Shown here piece after piece: positions 43,963 to 55,273 of a DNA stretch of 64,000 nucleotides. How positions within the stretch are numbered: the first letter of the stretch is position 1; every line of letters begins with the position of its first letter. Made by a program: the position numbers and the translations under genes. The notes under the pieces were generated by a model. That model had not been told where the DNA came from. It was given only the letters and a program-made list of their open reading frames with translations, and made no database searches. Location of the stretch: the NCBI GenBank assembly GCA_007115705.1, contig QXEO01000546.1, forward strand, positions 13,506,010-13,570,009, written 5' to 3'. This stretch comes from Dactylis glomerata. Its lineage: Eukaryota; Streptophyta; Magnoliopsida; Poales; Poaceae.

Positions 43963-44566
43963 TGTGTAATCATGTATTAAACATTTTATGTAATGTATTG
44001 TTCCAATATTTTTGGTGCACCATGGCATCACAATGAATCTTATTTAATGAATTACTAAAGCATTTTAGTATTAATGAGCAAGTTAATAATGTTTATAAAT
44101 CTAAATGAGCAAGTTAATAATGTTTAATACTTATATAATTAATTACTAAACCATTTTAGTAACAAATATAGCCTTATTTAAGCATATTTCAAATTTTAGC
44201 AAAGTGTATGAACAAATAAAATGAGCAATTCATGAATATTTTTTCTAATTGTTTTCAGGAAACAAGACCAGCATTATTTTGTAGATAAATTCAAAACAAG
44301 ACTAATGCAATTGGTTTCACTAAATTTAGATTTGTAAATCTTTAGATATGAATTTTCAAAGTTTCTATAAGCATATTTGGAGTTTTTTAATTATGTAAAA
44401 TTATTGGATTATCATACAAATATGGGAACAGTGGCATTTGATAGATATTTAAATTTGTGATTTGTAGGATTTTGAATCACTCGATTTACAGTTGTAGATT
44501 TCTCAGAAATTTAATTCGAATTTTTAGTCAAGTTATGAATTGCAATTTGTTAAGTTTATTCAAAAC
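43963..44566. other. AT-rich non-coding sequence downstream of TNP2
   Basis: AT-rich, with a local duplication of 'ATGAGCAAGTTAATAATGTTTA' near 44074 and 44105. No coding frame or element terminus is visible. Confidence 0.5.
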
Positions 44567-44783
44567 ACCCTTTAGTCCCGGTTGGTAAAGTGGCCCAGGA
44601 CTAAAGGTCCCTGCGCGCGCAATTTTGGAAACCGCCCAAAATGGGCCTTTAGTCCCGGGCCTTTTTACACACCGGGACTAAAGGGGGACCTTTAGTCCCG
44701 GTTGGTAAAACGACCCGGGACTAAAGGGTCTTTAGTCCCGGATTGCATTACCAACCGGGACTAAAGGCCCTGGGGTATAAAAG
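44567..44783 (+). repeat. CACTA subterminal repeats and TATA box
   Basis: Alternating CTTTAGTCCCGGTTGG and CCGGGACTAAAGG motifs form several inverted pairs. They are followed by TATAAAAG at 44776-44783. In Caspar-like elements this arrangement marks the 5' subterminal region, with a promoter reading inward to the right. No CACTA terminus is seen to the left, so the end is lost or degraded. Confidence 0.75.
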
Positions 44784-44910
44784 CTCGCGGTGCCCCCGTC
44801 CTTCTCCATTATTGATCCAGAGATGAAGACGAAGGCGTAGCGCAAAGAGTAAGCTCCGGCGGAAGCGAACCGCCGTCGCCCACGCCGTGCATCGCCGCCG
44901 CATCGCCGTT

Positions 44911-45190
44911 GCCGGCCGCATCCCGCACCGACGCCGCCGGCCGCATCCCGCACTGACGCCGCCGGCCGCATCCCGCACTGACGCCGCCGGCTGCATCCCG
45001 CACCGACGCCGCCGGCCGCATCCCGCACCGACGCCGCCGTCCGCATCCCGCACCGTCGCCGCCCGCATCCTGCACAGATGCCGCCGGCACGCCTGCACCG
45101 ACGCCGCCGGTTCGACGACCGCCGGCCGCCCGCACCGACACTGCCGACCGACGCCTCCCGCACCGACACCGCCGGCCGTCCGCGTGCGCG
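44911..45190. repeat. 25-bp GC-rich minisatellite
   Basis: Units of GCCGCCGGCCGCATCCCGCACCGAC repeat about six times at a 25-bp period from 44911 to about 45070, then decay to 45190. Long frames on both strands here are by-products of the repeat. The 25-bp period shifts the frame each unit. Confidence 0.9.
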
Positions 45191-45224
45191 CTCCCCTACA
45201 GGTTCGACACCTCCCTCACCGTAT

Positions 45225-45405
45225 TTTAGTTAGGATTTTAATTGTTAGAATTTTAGTTAGGATTAATTGTTAGAAAAAATAGTAAGAAAAATAGTTAGAA
45301 GAATTAGTTAGAAAATATAGTTAGAAAAATAGTTAGAAGAAATAGTTAGAAGAAATAGTTAGAAAAATTAGTTAGAAAAATTAGTTAGAAGAATTAGTTA
45401 GAAGA
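45225..45405. repeat. 'TTAGTTAGAA' short tandem repeat
   Basis: A purine-rich array of variants of (A)TTAGTTAGAA(GA) with 10-13 bp spacing lies between the minisatellite and the hairpins. Confidence 0.85.
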
Positions 45406-45407
45406 AA

Positions 45408-45586
45408 GGGGCGTTGGCCGGACGCCGACGCGGTGAGGGGGTCTTCCCCCACCGCATCGGCGCCCGGCCAACGCCCCCTTTTTTTTGCTTATTGTTCAAA
45501 TATATGTACTAAATGGGGGCGTTGGTCGGACGCCGACGCGGTGAGGGGGTCTTCCCTCACCGCATCGGCGCCCGACCAACGCCCCC
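45408..45586. repeat. Two tandem near-perfect hairpins of about 70 bp
   Basis: Hairpin 1 (45408-45477) runs GGGGCGTTGGCCGG... to ...CCGGCCAACGCCCC. Hairpin 2 (45515-45586) runs GGGGGCGTTGGTCGG... to ...CCGACCAACGCCCCC. Each has arms of about 32 bp and a few-base loop. The two are copies of one another separated by an AT-rich spacer. A G-to-A change in one arm of hairpin 2 (GGCCGG to GGTCGG) is matched by the complementary change in its other arm. Confidence 0.9.
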
Positions 45587-46574
45587 TTTGTATCTTTTGT
45601 CTTCCCATACACACCCAAGAAGCCTAGCAGGTTCACGCAAAGATTTTTCGTCACATGCATCACGTCGATTGCAGAGCGGACTTCTAGGAATTTCCAATAC
45701 TCAAGCTCCCAAAATATAGATTTCTTCTTCCACATGGGTGCGTGTTCATCTGCGTCATGCGGAACAGATTGTCCACCAGGACCCTTTCCAAAGATAACTT
45801 CTATATCTTTGACCATATCGAATACATCATCACCAGTATGTTCCTTAGGCTTGTCCCAGTGATCTGCCTTACCGTTGAAATGCTTGCCTTTTTTTCTTAC
45901 GGCATGAGTTTTTCTAAGAAATCAACGGTGCGATAGGTACACATTCTTCTTACAATTAGCTAAATATATACTTTCAGTCTCATGTAAACAGTGCATGCAT
46001 GCATTGTATCCCTTGTTTGTCTGTCCTGAAATGTTACTAAGAGCAGGCCAATTATTGATGGTAACGAATAGCAACGCTCGTAAGTCAAATTCCTCTTGTT
46101 TGTGCTCATCCCACACACGTACACCTGGTTTGGCCCACAGCTGTAAAAGTTCACCAACTAATGGCCTTAGGTACACATCAATGTCGTTGCGGGGTTGCTT
46201 TGGACCTTGGATGAGCACTGGCATCATAATGATCTTCCGCTTTATGCACAACCAAGGAGGAAGGTTATAGATGCATAGAGTCACGGGCCAGGTGCTATTA
46301 CTGGAGCTCTGCTCCCCAAAAGGATTGAAGCCATCTGTACTTAGACCAAACCGTATGTTCCTTGCGTCACCTACAAAATCTTTAAACTTATTGTCGATCT
46401 TTCTCCATTGAGACCCATCAGCGGGGTGTCTCAACATCCCGTCTGACAAATGGTCCTCTTTGTGCCATCGCAATAACTTGGCATGCTCTGTGCACTGAAA
46501 CAAACGTTTCAACCGTGGTATTATAGGAGCATACCACATCACCTTGGCAGGAACTCTCTTCCTGGGGGGCTCGC
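45585..46574 (-). pseudogene. TNP2-type transposase fragment, copy 2 (inverted)
   Basis: This is the reverse complement of 28358-28402 plus 41486-42430 with a few percent differences. It has the same protein landmarks (WHKEDHLSDGMLRHPADG, FGLSTDGFNPFG). It begins abruptly at 45585, where hairpin 2 ends, and its 5' side is interrupted by element 2's LTR at 46575. Frames are broken near 45820-45920. It preserves the chromovirus empty site: GATGTGGTATGCTCC without insertion. Confidence 0.9.
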
Positions 46575-47690
46575 TGATGACCCACAAGTATAGGGGGTGT
46601 ATCGTAGTACTTTTGATAAATAAGAGTGTTGAACCCAACGAGGAGCAGAAGGTGTTGACAAGTGGTTTTGATCAAGGATTCACTGTAAATACTAGCAAAC
46701 GGGTTTTCAGGGGTATTTGGTAATGCAAATAAATAAAGTGCGAGTAAATAAAAGACAGTAATAATAATTGCAGCAAGTGGCCCAATCCTTTCTTTAGCAA
46801 AGGACAAGCCAGTTGTGTAACTTATGATAACCAAACGTTCTCGAGGACACACGGTAGTTTCTATCAAGAGCTTTCACTTCATGCCGCTAAATAATCTTTA
46901 CTGGTTTGATAAGTGTTATGGGGGTGAACCTGTGCTAGCGCACTACCCTTACTAGGATAAATACACACTTGTGATTATACCCCTTGCAAGCATCCGCAAA
47001 TATAAGAAAGTAATTAAGATAAATCTAACCACAGCCTTAAACTCTAAGATCCTACGCTCCCTGGTGTAATGGTTTCCCAACGGAGGTTTAGGTTTCTGTC
47101 ACTCCAGCAACCCCACAATTGGTAGCCAAATACACAATGCATCTCACTAGGCCCATAAATGGTGAAGTATCATGTAGTCGACGTTCACATGACACCACTA
47201 GTGAAATAACACCACAACAAATAAATATCAAACCATTAAATATTACTCAACAATAATTCACTACTAACATCTTGAGTTCTCCCATGTCCTCAAGAACTAA
47301 ACGAACTACTCACAAGACATCATATGGATCATGATCAGAGGTAACATAATAGTAAATAACAATCTGAACATAAACCTTAATTCAACGGTTCTACTCAATA
47401 GCATCAACCACAAGAGTAATCAACACCGGGAAAGTTTCCCCTAAGAATTTAATAAGATCCAACTCAAGATGTTACAGCGAGATGGCGTGGTGATGGTGAA
47501 GATGAAGGTGCTGGTGATGGAGATGATGATGATGATCCCAATGAAGTCCGGTGCGATGGTGATGATGATGGCGATGATCTCTCCTCTCCGGGAAGGAATT
47601 TCCCCGGCAGATTTCTGCCTACCGGAGAGCTTTTCTCTCTCTGGTGTTTTCCGCCCCGCAGAGGCGGCGGTGTCTATCTCTGAGCCCCCC

Positions 47691-49326
47691 TGATGCGTGG
47701 TGAATGAACAGCCCATTGGGAAGCCCAAGAGGAAGGTGTGATGAGTATAGCAGCTAGTTTTCCCTCAGTTAAGAAACCAAGGTTATGTCGATCAGGAGAA
47801 GAGCGGGCAATACGACTGTAGGTGATGCTTGCTAGTTTGCGACAGCTTCGGACAATTTATATATGGTGCCTCATCCAAGCTTTGCTTGCTAGCTGCAACG
47901 CGGAACCTGCACACAACACAACCAAGTACTTTGCTCCCAACTTGCGATGAGGTTGTCAATCTCACCGGTTTGCTTGAAACAAAGGTTATGAGCGTATCGA
48001 GTGGAAAGTGATAATAGTATGCGAGTAAAATAAACAGTGCGAGTAAAGTAAACAGGTGATAGCAATATGATGGAAATAGGACCGGGGTCCACAGTTCACT
48101 AGTGGTGTCTCTCCATAAGATAAATAACACATGCTGGGTAAACAAATTACAGTTGGGCAATTGATAGAATAAAGATAAACGTGATATGTCGAGATGATCA
48201 CTATGCGATTTACTCTGGGCATTACAACAAAATACATAGACCGCCATCCAACTGCATCTATGACTAATAATCCACCTGTGGCGAATCAATCCGAGAACTC
48301 CACAAGTATTAAGTTGCGAACAACAGATAATTGCATTAAGCAAAGTGTGTAATGTAATCAAAGCATATGCCCTTGAGCATATGAATGTTGTTTTATCCCT
48401 AGTAGCAACAACACATCTACAACCTTAGAGGTTTCAGTCACTCCCCCAGATTAAATAGAGGCATGAACCCACTATCGAGCATAAATACCCCCTCTTGGAG
48501 TGACTAGCAACTACTCTGCCAAGATAGCTACTAACAACGGAGAGCATGCAAGATCATAAACAACATAGAGATAACATAAGATATATTTCAGTATAGCAAC
48601 TCAATCATAACACCAATATTCATCGGATCCCAACAAACCAAACATGTAGAATTACATAACGGTGATCTCAATCATGTAGGGTAGCTCATGAGATCTAAAC
48701 ATGAAGCACATGGTGGAGAAGACAACCATCTAGCTACTGCTATGGACCCATAGTCCAAGGTAGACTACTCACTCATCGCTCTGGAGGCAAGCATGGTGAT
48801 GAAGAAGACCTCCGGTGGCGATTCCCCTCTCCGGCAGGGTGCCGGGAACAGCTTCTGGACCCTCCCGATCTTTGGGTCGACGGCAGCGGCGGATTGCGAT
48901 GTGTTCTGGAAAATTGATCGGGGTACTTAGGTTTTTTCTGTCGGGGGGTCTTTATATGCGAAGGGGCATCGTCAGAAGTGCACCGAGGCGGTCTCACACG
49001 TAGGGGGCGCGGCCAGGGCCTGGGCCGCGCCACCCTGGTGTGTGCCCCCCTCGTGGCCCCACTCTGTCTCCTCTTTGGATCTCTGGAAGCTTCCGGGAAA
49101 ATAGGACTTCAGGAACTTGTTTCGTCCAATTCCGAGAATATTTCCTGTGTATCACTTCTGAAACACAAAAATAGCAGAAAATAGGGAACTAGCACTGTGG
49201 CGACTTGTTAATAGGTTAGTTCCGGAAAATGCATAAAAGTGCCACGAAGTGTAACGAAATAGTAGGCAAATGGTGTAAAAACAAGCATGGAGCATAAAAA
49301 ATTATAGATACGTTGGAGACATATCA
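47691..49326 (-). repeat. 3' LTR of element 1
   Basis: On the plus strand it runs TGATGCGTGG...GGAGACATATCA, followed by AGCATCCCCAAGCTT, the complement of a purine tract. It pairs with 53637-55273. Confidence 0.92.
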
Positions 49327-52300
49327 AGCATCCCCAAGCTTAACTCCTGCTCATCCTTGAGTAGGTAAGTGATAACAAAAGAATAATTTTTGAGGTGACA
49401 TGCACCTACACAATCTTGATCATATATGTAAGCATTTGTGAGCTGGGATCATAAGAACTTAAAACATGGGCATGAAAGATATAATCTTGACAATAAGAAC
49501 TTAGCAACCATGTTATAAACATGCAAATGAACACAAACAAAAGATCATGAAAATGAAACAATGAGAGTCAAACATGTGTTCAAATCATAAGGAAAAACAT
49601 ACAAATGGTTTTCAGCTTGTCCTTCATGGAGAGCAAAACAAATGCATAGGACACCTTCAAGTTTAAGAGGGCGACTAGATACAAATAATTTGAGAACAAG
49701 TGAAACCAACAATATGAATCAATCAATGAAAACTTTGGGACAATGCACATTATACTAAGAATGACAACTTTGCTCTCTTATGGTGCATAAAGAAAGAAGG
49801 TGGTGACTCAACATAAAAAGTAGAAGAAAGACCCTTCGCGGAGGGAAGCAGTGATTGCAAGTTTTATAGACCTTCAAAAATTATGTTACTTACCGGCTTT
49901 GAGCTCTTATTGCCCCCATCATAAGCATCTTGAATGGTTAGAGTTAATGCAAGAACAATTATGATGCATATGCTTGACAAATCATAAGTCGAAAACCTCG
50001 TGTCCCGTGAATACGAGTACCCAAACCTCATGCTACTCAACTTAGAGTCCCAAGCAAGGCTCTTGTCAATGTAAGTATATATGTTTCATCAAAAACCGCC
50101 AACGGGGTACCTCCATGCCCGATGACATGGAACAAGCCCACATCAAAATGACAGGACAAGCAGACAATGAACACCTCGACATCTCTTTTATTTGCCATTT
50201 GTATAGCTTTTTATTGTGAGATGCGTCGTCGAATGTCCACCATGGGTATGCTGCAAATTTCCACCATGAATTATGCATGGCTTAGATTGGTGGCCCAGGC
50301 GTTTCCCTAACACATATACAAACTCCATGATCCCCACAAGATTCCCAATTCATTTCACACCGCGGGCATCCATAAACAAAAGATCACGATATCAACTCAG
50401 ATAAGAAGTGCAATGTTGAAAGCTTGCCCCATGACAGCATGGATGGGCTAGAATCCAACTTACAACTTGCAAGCATAACAACTCAACATAAGTGACGTGG
50501 GTATGCCCGTTGGGTACCCGCGGATTAGTATACCGGGTCCGGCCCATTAAGGAGGTGGACAAGTACAAGGACTCGAAGATGACTTGGAGTAGAAGAAGAA
50601 AGGTTCTAATCCGTATTCGACTAGGACACTTGTAAAACCTTAGCCCGGTTGCATATATAAAGCCAGGCAAGGGTGCCCCTAGAGAGATATCTTAGACAAT
50701 CTCATAGACATCGAATATCATAGACAAGCAATATTAGAGATACAAGATAGATTAGACATAGACTAGATACACAATATTCCGCCTACGGCGGCACCATGTA
50801 AACACCATTGTGATTATCTACTAGATTGCTAGTAGGATGTAGCGATCCTCCATCGCGGGGACGTGAACCTGGGTACATCGTGTGCCAATCTTGATCCCGG
50901 AATCTCTAGTCGTTGCTCTTCCCCCGATCCTAAGTCCTTCATCTAGGACATTTGTCGAGTTAACCCCTCGTCAATAAGAGACCACAATGTCAAATTTTTA
51001 AGAACAGGAAAAAGTAAAGTGTGCCTTCCGGTTCGTGAGAGCTTTATTGACCAATTTTTGCATAACACTGGTAAGAGTTGAATTTGAAGAGAAGATAAAA
51101 GCAAGTCAAATTTACTTGGAATAGCAAATTGCTAGTAGGTATGTATGGTGGAAACTTTGGAAAACTTTGGCTTTTAGGAGTTGGATGCACGAGTAGAGCT
51201 CATACTCAGTACAAGGCGAGGGCTAGCAAAAGACTGGGAGCGACCAACTAAGAGAGCAATAATGGCCATAATCATGCAAAGCGACAAAGCGACATTAAAA
51301 GAAGCATAAGATGGCATCAAAAGTCAAAAACTAAATGATCATAGAGGCTATTGGTGACTTTGTAAGAGTCTAACATGTGTGAGCATGTGCCAAGTCAACC
51401 CAAATAAAGCATCAAGGAGAAAACCAAAATAATGCTTCCAAACAATAAAAACAACACATGATTTTTTCAAAGGCTCATTAAGCAATCTCAGTTATTTGAG
51501 ACAAGTCATGCTACAACAAAACCACTAAGCATACTATCAAAAAGACATCAAGCACGACATGAAAAAGGCTAAGCCGCAGTCTACACAAGCTCCTTCTTGT
51601 ACCACTATTTTGCACAAAGCTTTTTCTCTTTTCCAACACCATTTGAAATTTTTAAAGACACCTCTTTTGATGAAAACCAATAAAGATCAGAGGCAAAAAT
51701 ACACCTTGATGAAAAGATATGACAAGGTCTGAACGCAAATCAAGGCGAAAATGAAAACCAAAAGCAGTAGCAGAAAAAGAAGAACACTCGATTTTTGATA
51801 AGAGTGAAAACAAGAGCGTTCTTAGCAAATGAAAAGCAAGGCAATTTCTCGAAAAGAAATTTGTTGGGGTCCAACCATTTATTACAGCAAACAAACTAAA
51901 CTAACTAATAAAACTAAAACAACTGACGCTCCAAGAAAAACACATAGTGCATGAAGCAATAAAAATATAGTGTTTTGAAAGGTGACCTGATTTTTGCCGA
52001 TGAAGAAGGGGTGCCTCGGGGGCATCCCCAAGCTTTGACGCTTGTACTTCTTGGATATTTCTTGGGGTGATGCATGGGCATCCCCAAGCTTGAGATTTTG
52101 TCCATTCTTCAACTCATCTCATCATTCTCCAATCCCTACACTTGAAAACTTCCTTCATACAAAACTAAACACAAATCTATTAGCAACATTAGTGTAAGCA
52201 TAACATATAATCAACCTCTTTTTGCTTCAGGTTTCAATCCAAAACCACCACATATAAAGTATATACTACTGTAGCAACTTCCCCAAAAGTTTTGTGATCA

Positions 52301-52747
52301 AAAGAACTAAAAAAGAAAGCGATAAAGCGGCAAAAACGAATAGTGGCAGAAATCTGTCAAAACAGAACAGCTGACAAAGGTCGATTTTTTGAGGGGTTTT
52401 CTGTTGCTCAAATCAAAAAGTGTTCTACTAATGAAAGTTTTGATATAACCTGGGGCATATGCACAAGAAATCGCAGGTCCAAAAGATATACAGAGAATTT
52501 ATACGAATTTTTACGGTGCAGCACCAAAAACAGTTTCAGGACAGCAACATCCCCAAATCTTTACCTCACTCGAATTAGAGGCTTCTCTTGGCACAACAAT
52601 AAAATAAAAAGGATAAGGAGTGGTAATTACAGTAGTAATGACTTCCAAGACTCAAATAAAAGAAAAGGTACTGAAAATAAAATATTGGGTTATCTCCCAA
52701 GAGTGCTTTGCTTTAACGTCTTTGAGCTAGGCGCAGAAAATTGCGAA
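49327..52747 (-). other. Non-coding interior of element 1
   Basis: About 3.4 kb with no domain-bearing frame. The tract complementing AAGCTTGGGGATGC recurs at 49327-49341, 52022-52036 and 52077-52091, so purine-tract-like motifs are repeated inside the element. Segments near 49798-49850 and 51170-51230 resemble 56180-56220 and 56740-56810 of element 2, showing a shared 3' internal region. It contains the solo LTR at 50493-50973. Confidence 0.7.
50493..50973 (+). repeat. Solo LTR, 481 bp, with ATAAG target duplication
   Basis: It starts TGACGTGGGTATGCCC and ends CCCCTCGTCA. ATAAG flanks it on both sides (50488-50492 and 50974-50978). A TATA box (TATATAA, 50654-50660) sets plus orientation. 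No internal domain remains, so it results from LTR-LTR recombination. Family unknown to me. Confidence 0.9.
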
Positions 52748-53443
52748 TCAAGTAACATCAAGTGATGAAGCATCAATTACCTCAGTAGGCTCTTTGGAGG
52801 TTCCCGAAGATGATTCAACCTGCAAGTCACCCTTAGTGGAACTAAGAGTCTTACCAATTTTAAGAACATGTTGAGGTTTAAGCGCAGAAACCTTGGGAAC
52901 ATACATAAATTTTTGCTCTTTTCCGACAAACACTTTCTCTTTCTTAAATTTAAGAGAAGAGAAGATTAAGCTAAGAGTTTCCATAGACTCCTCTAGTTTA
53001 CCAATCCTTAAATTTTGATTATCAAGAGTAATGCTAGCCTCTAAAATGGTGATTCTCTTACCAATATTTTCTATTAATTCACTAACTCGGCTAGCATTTT
53101 CTAGGATACTTGGCAAACTTTTCTCTAAAGAGCTGTGCCTTTCTACCACCTCCTCCAAGGTGGTCTCAGTTTTAGCAACATGAATAGGTGGTATTCCCAC
53201 TAAACTTTCAATTATCGTGCATGCTTCTCCAGCAGGAGTACCCAGAAAATTACCTCCTATAAGAGTATCGAGAACATACCTATTCCAACTAGATATACCA
53301 ACATAAAAATTTCTAAGGAGGATCGTGGTAGAGTGCTTTTTGGTACACCTATGATGAGCATTGTTAATACGATACCAAGCATCTTTTAAACATTCTCCCC
53401 CTTGTTGCTTAAAACTACGAACTTCTACTTCAGGATTACTCAT
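52748..53443 (-). CDS. Gag-like protein of element 1 (231 residues)
   Basis: It opens with an ATG at 53443 and ends at TGA 52748, just downstream of the primer site. The N-terminal half has the retrotransposon-gag pattern of Athila elements: FKQQGGECLKDAWYRINN, LLRNFYVGISSWNRYVLD, GGNFLGTPAGEA. The C-terminal half is helical with hydrophobic heptads (LEEVVERHSSLEKSL, IGKRITILEASI), probably a coiled coil. No zinc knuckle is seen. It lacks the N-terminal part found in full gag proteins, so it may be a fragment kept open by chance or a functional short capsid gene. Confidence 0.7.
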   Translation of the reverse strand: MSNPEVEVRSFKQQGGECLKDAWYRINNAHHRCTKKHSTTILLRNFYVGISSWNRYVLDTLIGGNFLGTPAGEACTIIESLVGIPPIHVAKTETTLEEVVERHSSLEKSLPSILENASRVSELIENIGKRITILEASITLDNQNLRIGKLEESMETLSLIFSSLKFKKEKVFVGKEQKFMYVPKVSALKPQHVLKIGKTLSSTKGDLQVESSSGTSKEPTEVIDASSLDVT

Positions 53444-53610
53444 TTAGCAAAGACTAAGAGCAAGAAAATAAAAGCAACTAACAAGGATTCTATTTTTTTG
53501 GATGTTTTGATATAAAACAATGCAAGTAAAAATAAAGTAAAGCAAAACTTAAAACAAAGTAAAGGATGTGTGTGCGAAAAACTCCCCTTGCAGATGTCTT
53601 CCACTCTTCG

Positions 53611-53625
53611 CCGGCAACGGCGCCA
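53611..53625 (-). other. Primer-binding site (tRNA-Asp) of element 1
   Basis: CCGGCAACGGCGCCA on the plus strand; its complement TGGCGCCGTTGCCGG matches the 3' end of plant tRNA-Asp, the usual Athila primer. Confidence 0.85.
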
Positions 53626-53636
53626 GAAAATTAGCT

Positions 53637-55273
53637 TGATGCGTGGTGAATGACCAGCCCGTTGGGAACCCCAAGAGGAAGGTGTGATGAGTAAAGCAGC
53701 TAGTTTTCCCTCAGTTAAGAAACCAAGGTTATGTCGATCAGGAGAAGAGCGGGCAATACAACTGTAGGTGATGCTTGCTAGTTTGCAACAGCTTCGGACA
53801 ATTTATATATGGTGCCTCGTCCAAGCTTTGCTTGCTAGCTGCAACGCGGAACCTGCACACAACACAACCAAGTACTTTGCTCCCAACTTGCGATGAGGTT
53901 GTCAATCTCACCGGTTTGCTTGAAACAAAGGTTATGAGCGTATCGAGTGGAAAGTGATAATAGTATGCGAGTAAAATAAACAGTGCGAGAAAAGTAAACA
54001 GGTGATAGCAATATGATGGAAATAGGACCGGGGTCCACAGTTCACTAGTGGTGTCTCTCCATAAGATAAATAACACATGTTGGGTAAACAAATTACAGTT
54101 GGGCAATTGATAGAATAAAGATAAACGTGATATGTTGAGAAGATCACTATGCGATTTACTCTGGGCATTACAACAAAATACATAGACCACCATCCAACTG
54201 CATCTATGACTAATAATCCACTTGTGGCGAATCAATCCGAGAACTCCACAAGTATTAAGTTGCGAACAACAGATAATTGCATTAAGCAAAGTGTGTAATG
54301 TAAACAAAGCATATGCCCTTGAGCATATGAATGTTGTTTTCTCCCTAGTAGCAACACCACATCTACAACCTTAGAGGTTTCTGTCACTCCCCCAGATTAA
54401 ATAGAGGCATGAACCCACTATCAAGCATAAATACCCCCTCTTGGAGTCACTAGCAACTACTCGGCCAAGATAGCTACTAACAACGGAGAGCATGCAAGAT
54501 CATAAACGACATAAGGATAACATAAGATATATTTCAGTATAGCAACTCAATCATAACACCAATATTCATCGGATCCCAACAAACCAAACATGTAGAATTA
54601 CATAACGGTGATCTCAATCATGTAGGGCAGCTCATGAGATCTAAACATGAAGCACATGGTGGAGAAGACAACCATCTAGCTACTGCTATGGACCCATAGT
54701 CCAAGGTAGACTACTCACTCATCGCTCCGGAGGCAAGCATGGCGATGAAGAAGACCTCCGGTGGCGATTCCCCTCTCCGGCAGGGTGCCGGGAAGAGCTT
54801 CTGGACCCTCCCGATCTTCGGGTCGACGGTGGCAGTGGATCACGATGTGTTGTAGAAAATTGATCGGGGTACTTAGGTTTTTTCCGTCGGGGGGTCTTTA
54901 TAGGCGAAGGGGCATCGTAAGAAGTGCACCGAGGCGGTCTCACACGTAGGGGGCGCGGCCAGGGCCAGGGCCACGCCGCCCTGGTGTGTGGCCCCCTCGT
55001 GGCCCCACTTCGTCTCCTCTTCGGATCTCTGGAAGCTTCCAGGAAAAATAAGACTTCGGGAACTTGTTTCGTCCAATTCCGAGAATATTTCCTGTGTATC
55101 ACTTCTGAAACACAAAAACAGCAGAAAACAGGGAACTGGCACTGTGGCGACTTGTTAATAGGTTAGTTCTGAAAAATGCATAAAAGTGCCACAAAGTGTA
55201 ACGAAACAGTAGGCAAATGGTGTAAAAACAAGCATGGAGCATCAAAAATTATAGATACGTTGGAGACGTATCA
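53637..55273 (-). repeat. 5' LTR of element 1
   Basis: TGATGCGTGG...GGAGACGTATCA, the partner of 47691-49326. It contains the promoter with a TATA box near 54896 and a GC-rich block downstream. Confidence 0.92.

Larger units (their letters stand above)
47691..55273 (-). mobile_element. Non-autonomous Athila-type element 1 (no pol), 7.6 kb
   Basis: Two LTRs of 1636 and 1637 bp (47691-49326 and 53637-55273) are flanked by a CCCCC target duplication (47686-47690 and 55274-55278). A tRNA-Asp primer site is at 53611-53625. The 4.3-kb interior contains one gag-like ORF and otherwise non-coding, AT-rich sequence. No protease, RT, RNase H or integrase motif is found, so it must have been mobilised in trans. 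The LTRs differ at roughly 40-50 sites by eye (about 3%), far older than the chromovirus. TATA boxes lie near 48950 and 54896 (minus). Confidence 0.92.

Noticed and set aside
44732..45273. Several 100-145-codon frames on both strands
   Set aside because: They are produced by the 25-bp GC minisatellite, whose period shifts the frame each unit.
27861..47071. The palindrome as a pure assembly artefact
   Set aside because: The arms differ by a few percent and only one contains the chromovirus, so they are distinct sequences; a misjoin at one breakpoint still cannot be excluded without reads.
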